Positions 33,556 to 39,775 of a stretch of 42,362 bases of DNA are shown here, piece after piece. The stretch covers positions 1 through 42,362 of the forward strand of contig CAYXNS010000022.1 of NCBI GenBank assembly GCA_964466315.1, written 5' to 3'. The notes under the pieces were generated by a model. The model was given only the letters and a program-made list of their open reading frames with translations. It did not search any database and was not told where the DNA came from. The number at the start of each line of letters is the position of its first letter. Position 1 is the stretch's first letter. The DNA comes from SMWC01 sp964466315. GTDB lineage: Bacteria > Pseudomonadota > Gammaproteobacteria > Steroidobacterales > Rariloculaceae. The position numbers and the translations under genes are program-made.

Positions 33556-35934
33556 TTACGGGGCCGGGCTCAGCATCAGCGTATGCGCGGTATCCCCCGG
33601 CAGGAAAGGCTGCGCATCGCCGCGTGCCCACGCGTCGTGACCAGCGCGGTAGAACGACGACAGCGGATGTCCGCTCTGGCCGCCTGGCATGTGGAAGTAA
33701 CCATTCGCTTCATCTCCGGGTGAGACCGCGAAGCGCTCCGACGCGCCGTGGTCCCCCTGCTGTAGGCGTGGGGTGTGATCGCCGCCCGGCAACACGCCGT
33801 TGTATACGGTAAGCCACGGTGCGAGGATCGGAATTGTATCGGTGAGCGGGTGGGTGATCTCGACTCGATTGATGGCGCCCCAGGTGCACTCCGCCAACGA
33901 GTCGGTCGCGCACTTGGCTGCAGTCTTGTCGACTGCCGACAGAAAAAACTCCTGCCAGGATTCGTAGAACGGTGGCAGCAGATGTTCCGGTCTTTCGGTT
34001 ACCAGACGCCAGATCGGCCCTTCAGACTGGTTACGGCGCTGTAGCGTCACGGGATCCGGAAAGTCTCCACATCCGGATACGATGCCTGATAGCAGTTCAT
34101 CGCTCGTCTGCCGGCGGAACTCCCGAATCAGCCGGTAGCCGGCAGTGTCGGGATCCGCGCGACCGTTCCAGCGCGCGACCTCGGATCGGAGTTCGGCTCT
34201 ACGCGCATCGCCTGCGACGATGCCCGTGTCGAGGACGTTGAGCAACAGCTCGTGCCAGCGCTCGTGCAGCGTCGCGCGATCGTCGAGCTGGATCGCGAGC
34301 ATATCCTCGATCGTTGCCCGCTCGAGTCGCAGCAGACCGTCGCGGATCTGCCCCGCGCGCGCGCCCAGCGAGTAGCCGCCGGTTCCAATCAATGCGAGAT
34401 CCGTGCCGTTGACGACGCGCGCGTTCGCGGTCCAGACGACACCCGCATCCGGATTGATGACAACGGGATAGTCGTCGGACGGTAGCCAGCCCTGCCAACC
34501 GGTTTGCCCGTCGGACCAGAATGCCGGCAGTCGCGGATCATAGCCGACACGAATCGGGATGCGCCCCATGATTGTCCAGGCGATGTCACCGTTGCTGTCG
34601 GCCAGCATAATGTTCTGCGGCGGTGAGCCAACGGTATGCGCGATACTTATGGCCTCGTGCACGTCGCGCGCCCGCTCGAGATCCATGATCCGCAGGTTCG
34701 ACGCTTCGGGCTCATGCGCAAGCCAACGCAACGCGCGCAACCGACCCTGGCCATCCTCGCCAACGACCGGACCCCAAATCGTCGTGCGGATATTCACCGG
34801 TACACTCGGCGAACGCCGCACGTCGATCGTCTCCGTATGAATATCGAAGGGCCGATAGCCATCAGGAGTCATGTAGGCATCCGGGTTGTTCGGGTCCAGT
34901 TCCAGCAGGACGAGGTCCGACCAGTCGCCGCTACTATTCGTAAAGCCCCAGGCGACCGAGCCGTTACTTCCGGCGACCACGGCAGGCGCTCCCGGCAGCG
35001 TCACGCCGGTAATTTCGAGACGCTCGTCGGGATTGCCTGGATTCTCGACAATGAAGCGCATGCGATACCAGATATTCGGGATTTCCAAATCGAGGTGCAT
35101 GTCGTTGGCGACAATCGCCCGGCCAGTCGAACTCCGCCGCCCGGCCACGGCCCAGGCGTTGCTGCCCGCCAGCCGCTCCTCGGGAACGATCACGACCCGT
35201 GATGGCTGCTCATGTACATAGTGCCGAGTCAGGCGGGTTCGCAGGTCGCAGACGCCCGGTCCGGGGGGAGGCGGTACGGGTAGCGCGTCGCCGACCAGAG
35301 GCGCGTCCCACTCCGTGCCCTCGTTTAGAACGAACTCGCGTACTAATCCGGGCAGGCCCTCGTACAGCGTGGCGTAGGCATCGTCGCGGCTCGCATCCGA
35401 ATCGTTGAGCTGAAAATACATCGCATAGTTGACGAGAATCGTATCTTCGGGCCGCCAGGGTTGTGTCCGCGCGCGCAGGAGGATGTATTCGAAAGGCGCC
35501 GCGCGGAGGGATTGCAGGCCCGTGTTGACTCCCTCGGCGTACGCGTCGATGAGTTCCCGCTCGGTCGTGCTCATCTCCCCGACTCGTTCTCGGGCGGCAG
35601 TCCGCAGACGATGCTGCCGGCGTTCCCGGTCTAACTGGATGGCGTTTCTTCCCACGAGCCCCGACAACTCACCAGCGGCGACGCGGCGCATGAGATCCAT
35701 CTGGAAGAATCGGTCCTGGGCGTGCAGAAAACCCGCAGCGCGAGCGACGTCGAGGCGATTGTTGCCGCGAACGGTGGGGACGCCGAAAGAATCCCTCTCG
35801 ACGGTAACTGGAGCCGCCAAGCCGGGAATTGAGACCGTTCCATCTAGCACGGGAAGACTGCCGCGAACGGCCAGATAAGTCGCTGACGCGACGCAGATCG
35901 CAACTACGAGAAGAATATTCGCTAGAAGCTTCAT
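33556..35934 (-). CDS. Penicillin acylase family amidase (Ntn hydrolase)
   Basis: The product is about 792 aa, started at the ATG complementary to 35932-35934, which precedes a signal-anchor (ANILLVVAICVASATYLAVR). Penicillin amidase-family precursors self-cleave into alpha and beta chains before a nucleophilic Ser. That is Ser258 in AGSNAWAVAG, giving an alpha chain of the usual size. Other family blocks are visible: DSFGVPTVRG, FLHAQDRFFQMDLMRR, and NSSGDWSDLV. Natural substrates are often N-acyl homoserine lactones or other acylated amines, but the sequence cannot say which. A longer upstream frame is not native. The gene is divergent from the heptosyltransferase gene. Confidence 0.93.
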   Translation of the reverse strand: MKLLANILLVVAICVASATYLAVRGSLPVLDGTVSIPGLAAPVTVERDSFGVPTVRGNNRLDVARAAGFLHAQDRFFQMDLMRRVAAGELSGLVGRNAIQLDRERRQHRLRTAARERVGEMSTTERELIDAYAEGVNTGLQSLRAAPFEYILLRARTQPWRPEDTILVNYAMYFQLNDSDASRDDAYATLYEGLPGLVREFVLNEGTEWDAPLVGDALPVPPPPGPGVCDLRTRLTRHYVHEQPSRVVIVPEERLAGSNAWAVAGRRSSTGRAIVANDMHLDLEIPNIWYRMRFIVENPGNPDERLEITGVTLPGAPAVVAGSNGSVAWGFTNSSGDWSDLVLLELDPNNPDAYMTPDGYRPFDIHTETIDVRRSPSVPVNIRTTIWGPVVGEDGQGRLRALRWLAHEPEASNLRIMDLERARDVHEAISIAHTVGSPPQNIMLADSNGDIAWTIMGRIPIRVGYDPRLPAFWSDGQTGWQGWLPSDDYPVVINPDAGVVWTANARVVNGTDLALIGTGGYSLGARAGQIRDGLLRLERATIEDMLAIQLDDRATLHERWHELLLNVLDTGIVAGDARRAELRSEVARWNGRADPDTAGYRLIREFRRQTSDELLSGIVSGCGDFPDPVTLQRRNQSEGPIWRLVTERPEHLLPPFYESWQEFFLSAVDKTAAKCATDSLAECTWGAINRVEITHPLTDTIPILAPWLTVYNGVLPGGDHTPRLQQGDHGASERFAVSPGDEANGYFHMPGGQSGHPLSSFYRAGHDAWARGDAQPFLPGDTAHTLMLSPAP

Positions 35935-36017
35935 ATTGGCTTGTTGGCTCTGAGGTAATCGTAGACGAAGTGGGCGATGGCCTCCAGCTTGGGCAGCACG
36001 ATCGCGTCGCCCCGTTG
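35931..36017 (-). pseudogene. Gene tail overlapping the acylase start
   Basis: A 28-codon frame (ending EAIAHFVYDYLRANKPI) stops at the TGA complementary to 35931-35933, overlapping the acylase ATG by four bases (ATGA). This is the arrangement of translationally coupled genes, but the frame is closed 29 codons upstream by another TGA. It looks like the tail of a lost upstream gene of the same operon. The family is not recognised. Confidence 0.35.
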
Positions 36018-36093
36018 TCACCGCGCCTTTAGCTGTTTTTTTCTGTGGGCTATTATCAGAGCTGTCAATCTGGCTGAGCCGAGTCACCGCGCA

Positions 36094-37203
36094 GTGCTTC
36101 CTTCGTTCGATCTCCCTCCAAAAGAGCTTTGTCTCATCAGACTCTCCGCAATCGGCGATATTTGTCATACGGTCCCGGTCGTGCGCGCGATTCAGAAAGC
36201 GTGGCCCGAGACTCGCCTGACCTGGATCATCGGCAAGACCGAGCATGGCCTGCTCAGTGGGTTCGATGGCGTTGAGTTCGTCCTATTCGATAAATCGCGT
36301 GGGCGCCGCGCGTATCTGGACGTGCGTCGGGAACTCTCCGGGAGGCGCTTCGAACTCCTGCTGCATATGCACGCCTCGATGCGCGCGAATATCATCAGCC
36401 TAGTCGTCCCGGCGAATACGAGTCTGGGATTCGATCGGGCGCGGGGGCGTGATTATCAATGGTTGTTCTGCCGTAATCATCTGGCCGCGACGCCGCGGCA
36501 ACACGTCATGGACGGCTTGTTTGAGTTTGTGGAAACGATCGGGATTCCACGCGAGGAACTGCGTTGGGATATTCCGCTCGACACCGCGGATCGTGAGTTC
36601 GCTGCGGCGCATATCGGCGATAACACGCCGACACTGATCATCAGTCCGGTCACCGGACAACGGTTCCGAAATTTTAGAAACTGGAGTAAGGATCGTTACG
36701 CCGAAGTTGCGGACCATGCTGCCGAACACTTCGGCGCCAAGATTCTAGTGACCGGCGGGACGACGGATCTCGAGCGCGACTACGGCAGCGGCATCGTAGA
36801 GTTGGCGCGCACCGACGTCGTCAATCTGGTCGGCCAAACGACACTGAAGCAGTTGCTGGCGTTACTCGCCCGGAGTGCCGCCGTGCTGTGTCCGGATTCC
36901 GGGCCGGCACATATGGCAACTGCCGTAGGGACGCCTGTCGTTGGCCTCTATGCAACCTCTAATCGGCATCGCACGGGGCCGTATTCGAGCCAGGATCTCG
37001 TGGTGGATAAATATCCCGAGGCCGTTCGAAAAGAACTCGGCAAGTCTGTTGACGAGATCCGTTGGGGGCGCCGTGTCCGCAACCCGGACGCCATGAGCCT
37101 GGTTACAGTCGCCGACGTCAAGCCTAAACTGGGTGCGGCCTTTGAGAGATCATGCGTTCCAGCGAACGGAACTCTTAACCCCGTATCGGGCTTGGTATCA
37201 TAA
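36094..37203 (+). CDS. Glycosyltransferase family 9, heptosyltransferase-like
   Basis: This 369-aa protein should transfer ADP-heptose to the LPS inner core. The GT9 opening is clear (KELCLIRLSAIGDICHTVPV), as are SPVTGQRFRNFRNWSKDRYA and the nucleotide-binding end CPDSGPAHMATAVGTPVVG. I prefer the GTG at 36094, which puts the family motif about 10 residues from the start. A longer frame from an ATG at 35977 adds a hydrophobic stretch not expected here. Which heptose position it adds is not determined. A Kdo-hydroxylase-like relic follows, in keeping with core-oligosaccharide context. Confidence 0.87.
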   Translation: MLPSFDLPPKELCLIRLSAIGDICHTVPVVRAIQKAWPETRLTWIIGKTEHGLLSGFDGVEFVLFDKSRGRRAYLDVRRELSGRRFELLLHMHASMRANIISLVVPANTSLGFDRARGRDYQWLFCRNHLAATPRQHVMDGLFEFVETIGIPREELRWDIPLDTADREFAAAHIGDNTPTLIISPVTGQRFRNFRNWSKDRYAEVADHAAEHFGAKILVTGGTTDLERDYGSGIVELARTDVVNLVGQTTLKQLLALLARSAAVLCPDSGPAHMATAVGTPVVGLYATSNRHRTGPYSSQDLVVDKYPEAVRKELGKSVDEIRWGRRVRNPDAMSLVTVADVKPKLGAAFERSCVPANGTLNPVSGLVS

Positions 37204-37263
37204 CGATTCTCGAACTTCAGTCGGTTGGGAATTGCTGGTAGTGGCGCGCGGGAAGAACGAAAT

Positions 37264-37709
37264 ATGCTGGAAGCCTATGCGCTGAAAAAATTCAACGATG
37301 CGACTCCTGCGGTGATAGAGGCCGCGCTGGAGCAGAGCGACGTTGTCTTCTTCGAGCGCTGGCCATCGCGGCTCGCGGGAAGAAGGACCGAATCAAGGTG
37401 GACAAGGGTTTCGCCGACCGTTGTTTCAGCGGGTTGGTGAAAGTCATCGATTCCAGCCCCTACGATCGCAGCATGCGGCGAATTCACAACTACATGAAGG
37501 AGTCTCTCGAGTTTCGCGAAAACTTGAGTGAATACCGCGAGATTCACTTTTCACCGTATTCGGCCTGGTCGGTGTTTACCGACGGGATCAGCTACTCGGT
37601 GGTGTCGGGATAGTATGCGTTGATCACGACCGGGCTTATCCCGCTGGAGAACTGTCGGCGCCCCGAGCAGACGCCCTACCATATACTCGCGCAGGTCGAT
37701 TCGTCGTAG
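37264..37709 (+). pseudogene. Broken Kdo-hydroxylase-like gene
   Basis: The first frame (MLEAYALKKFNDATPAVIEA, then LEQSDVVFFERWP) and a second frame from about 37398 (MRRIHNYMKESLEFREN, then YSAWSVFTDGISYSVVSG) resemble the start and end of Kdo 3-hydroxylase, an Fe/2-oxoglutarate-type enzyme that modifies Kdo in LPS. The middle, with the HxD metal site, is missing. A frame change lies near 37375-37400, and a TAG at 37612-37614 replaces a residue that should be Gln (SG-stop-YALITTGLIP continues in frame to 37709). It follows the heptosyltransferase gene. Confidence 0.55.
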
Positions 37710-37758
37710 AAACGGCCCCCTGCTTTCGGCCCCATTCCCCCCCCCTCCCATTTATTTT

Positions 37759-38019
37759 TTAACGTTTGTCGTCGCGCAGCCGTGACAGTGCCATGAGTGC
37801 CGCACCGGTTCGCGAGAGATTCGGCCGCCGGTCCAACTCATGTTGAATCAGCCGATCCGCCATCGCGCGGTCACCACGGCAGGCCCTTAAGAGATCGTGT
37901 TCGACGTCAACACCGAGGCCGGGTTTCTTGGCTCTCTTGCCGCGCCCGGCTCGACGTACGAGGATGACGGCTATGACGACGCCCACGAGCAGCACCCAGA
38001 ACATCGGGATGTCGTTCAT
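37759..38019 (-). CDS. Small single-helix membrane protein
   Basis: The 86-aa product has one N-terminal helix (6-22, FWVLLVGVVIAVILV) and a cytoplasmic domain with the pattern LLRACRGDRAMADRLIQHEL, which I recall from many small proteobacterial proteins of unknown role. It lies 33 bases behind the DUF4159 gene on the same strand and is probably co-transcribed with it. Confidence 0.65.
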   Translation of the reverse strand: MNDIPMFWVLLVGVVIAVILVRRAGRGKRAKKPGLGVDVEHDLLRACRGDRAMADRLIQHELDRRPNLSRTGAALMALSRLRDDKR

Positions 38020-38052
38020 TGTTGCGGTTAACTTCCGGGCCTGTCGGCGAGC

Positions 38053-38865
38053 CTAATGCGTCATCGCATAGATGATGTAATTGATACCGAAACGATAGGC
38101 GAGCGCTGTCATTGGTTCCGGATAGCATGGATCGTCGGCGTGCTCCCAGGCGTCGCCCATGTCCATGTTGAAATTGATGGCCACGAGCAGACGTCCCTCG
38201 TCGTCGTAGATGCCGCGCCACCGCGGCGGTCCACCTGGTAACTGCACGGTCGTCTCCCCTCTCGGGTCGCAATACAGATGGCGCCGCCCCGGAATCTGTG
38301 TGCGCTGATCGAGGTCGTACAACACATGCAGCAGCGCGTCGGAATCGGGAATGTCGATGATCGGGTACCCGGGAAAGACGAGTCGGATCGAGTCGATGAA
38401 GACCGCCCAGTCATATACACCGTGAAAATCGTCGACGACCATGAATCCGCCGCGCAACACATACTCTCTGAGCCTTTCAGCCTCCGTCGTCGATAATTTC
38501 CAGTTGCCGACCTGCTGCACGAACAGCCACGGATAGTCGAAGATCCGATCGTCGAAACTTTGCAGGTGAATGCTGTCGTCGGCGACGTCGAGTCGTGTCA
38601 GTCGTCGAAGTCCGCGTGTCAGATGGTACTCCGCGGCAGGATAGTCTATTGCCCACCACCCAAGGCCTCGGCCACCCCAGCGGCGACCGCCGCCGATCTG
38701 TGCGTAAATCAGACGCGCCATGTGGAACTCGGCCTCGGGGCCGTTCACTGGGCTCGATCCCTGCGTCTGGCCTAATAGCGGTATGACGAGTGCGGCGATG
38801 ATCGCAAGTTTCACACGCGACGCGACGGACCGGAAGAGGGTAGTTGGCGAACCTGGATCGCGCAT
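38053..38865 (-). CDS. DUF4159 family secreted protein
   Basis: The product is about 270 aa, started at the ATG complementary to 38863-38865, where a signal peptide begins (VKLAIIAALVIPLLGQTQ). The body carries DUF4159 hallmarks: ARLIYAQIGG, GWWAIDYPAAEYHL, LREYVLRGGFMVVDDFHG and a late YRFGINYIIYAMTH. The fold resembles class I glutamine amidotransferase-like domains without the catalytic triad. Its role is unknown. An upstream in-frame extension to 39135 would read through a palindromic repeat and is not native. A TATAAT lies just six bases before the chosen ATG. Confidence 0.82.
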   Translation of the reverse strand: MRDPGSPTTLFRSVASRVKLAIIAALVIPLLGQTQGSSPVNGPEAEFHMARLIYAQIGGGRRWGGRGLGWWAIDYPAAEYHLTRGLRRLTRLDVADDSIHLQSFDDRIFDYPWLFVQQVGNWKLSTTEAERLREYVLRGGFMVVDDFHGVYDWAVFIDSIRLVFPGYPIIDIPDSDALLHVLYDLDQRTQIPGRRHLYCDPRGETTVQLPGGPPRWRGIYDDEGRLLVAINFNMDMGDAWEHADDPCYPEPMTALAYRFGINYIIYAMTH

Positions 38866-38871
38866 TCGCGC

Positions 38872-38877
38872 ATTATA
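38872..38877 (-). promoter_or_regulatory. Possible -10 box for a near-leaderless DUF4159 transcript
   Basis: A perfect TATAAT on the minus strand lies six bases before the ATG complementary to 38863-38865, so transcription would begin at or within a base or two of the start codon. No good -35 hexamer is seen at 16-18 bases upstream. Confidence 0.25.
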
Positions 38878-39096
38878 AAGAATCTGCCGAGGCCACGATG
38901 AACCGGGTTCTTGTTTAGATCCGTGACACAGCGCTGCGGTTAAACAGGGCGCGGCGTGTGAGTCCGCGCGCCTTTTCGATAAGGCGTGCCGAACGTAAGT
39001 GGACGTCCTTGCGCAGTTTGTGGCGGTGGCCGATGGCCGCGACTTACGATTTAGCCGCTGCGAGAATCTATCAGCAGGAATCGGGGCAGTAAGAGC
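38878..39096. other. Spacer upstream of the DUF4159 gene
   Basis: No convincing gene is seen. A plus-strand frame ending in ARIYQQESGQ at about 39090 has some protein character but is Arg-rich and lacks a start. Confidence 0.3.
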
Positions 39097-39180
39097 GGAA
39101 AATGGGGCCAGATCCCTTTTTTCTCGAGAGCGCATCTAAACCTTGACGGTCCGTGAAAAAAGGGATCTGGCCCCATTTCC
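39097..39180. repeat. Inverted pair of the dispersed palindromic repeat (copies 5 and 6)
   Basis: Two arms, 39097-39123 and 39155-39180, are inverted complements of each other apart from one extra A. Each contains GGGGCCAGATCCC next to an A- or T-tract. A loop of 31 bases separates them. A pair of this kind resembles a REP doublet (BIME-like). Both flanking reading frames start inside it with the shared peptide REKRDLAPF, which shows those N-termini are repeat-derived and not native. Confidence 0.75.
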
Positions 39181-39187
39181 GTGGCCC

Positions 39188-39218
39188 AAAAAACCCCGCG
39201 ACTCGCACGGGGTTTTTT
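39188..39218. terminator. Intrinsic terminator behind the cold-shock gene
   Basis: An 11-bp stem AAAAAACCCCG / CGGGGTTTTTT encloses a nine-base loop. On the minus strand it lies 23 bases past the cold-shock stop and has a T-tract. It is symmetrical and may also stop rightward transcription. Confidence 0.85.
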
Positions 39219-39241
39219 GCATCAAGGCAGTAGTTCTTCGT

Positions 39242-39448
39242 TTACTCGGGGATTGTGATCTTTGTCGCCTGAGGGCCTTTCTGGCTCATCTCAGTTTCCA
39301 TGTTGACGACTTGGTCTTCGTGCAGCGTGTCCAAACCACTCGCTTCCACTGCGGAGATATGAACGAAGATGTCTTTTCCACCATCCTCAGGAGAGACGAA
39401 TCCGAAGCCTTTGGTTTTATTGAACCACTTGACGGTACCTGTAATCAT
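39242..39448 (-). CDS. Cold-shock protein (CspA family)
   Basis: The 68-aa OB-fold protein carries RNP1 (KGFGFV, 13-18) and RNP2 (DIFVHI, 26-31), with the usual opening TGTVKWFNKTKG. It binds single-stranded RNA and DNA and melts structured RNA in the cold. A leader of about 160 bases lies upstream (promoter at 39617-39644), as in cspA-type genes where the leader senses temperature. A strong terminator follows. Confidence 0.95.
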   Translation of the reverse strand: MITGTVKWFNKTKGFGFVSPEDGGKDIFVHISAVEASGLDTLHEDQVVNMETEMSQKGPQATKITIPE

Positions 39449-39775
39449 CTAAAAAACCTCTAAATAAATTAACAACTTGCGTTCAATTGCAAAAAATGAA
39501 GGGGATTTGCAGGAGATACCGAGGGGACTTCTGAAATGACCAACTAATCGTGCAATACGAACTTCTTTTCGTGCCTACATTCGGCCACGACGGCCGGATG
39601 AAACCACTGATCGCCTAATATAGACCCGCATCCGCGATTTGCAAGGTTAAACAGTGTTAATTGATGCCGTTACCGGGTCCGCTCCGTGCCACGTTCACCC
39701 TGAGTCGACGTATCTGCCCCGAGAATTGATGTATTCACAATGAAGGCTGGTGCGGTGGTCCTTCGCCTAAGGACG
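39449..39775 (-). promoter_or_regulatory. Cold-shock gene promoter and long 5' leader
   Basis: On the minus strand a -35 TTGCAA (complement 39639-39644) and a -10 TATATT (complement 39617-39622) are separated by 16 bases, which places the start near 39610 and gives a leader of about 160 bases. The leader is A+T-rich near the ATG. The part from 39650 to 39775 is spacer before the AsmA stop, with nothing else recognised. Confidence 0.6.

Noticed and set aside
35935..36246. N-terminal extension of the penicillin acylase
   Set aside because: The extra 104 residues have no family similarity, overlap the divergent heptosyltransferase, and precede a clean signal-anchor that starts at the ATG at 35934.
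38917..39090. Plus-strand frame ending ARIYQQESGQ
   Set aside because: It is Arg-rich, has no ATG start near its beginning, and matches no family I know.
39143..39463. Plus-strand frame across the cold-shock gene
   Set aside because: It begins in the palindromic repeat and is antisense to a clear CspA-family gene.
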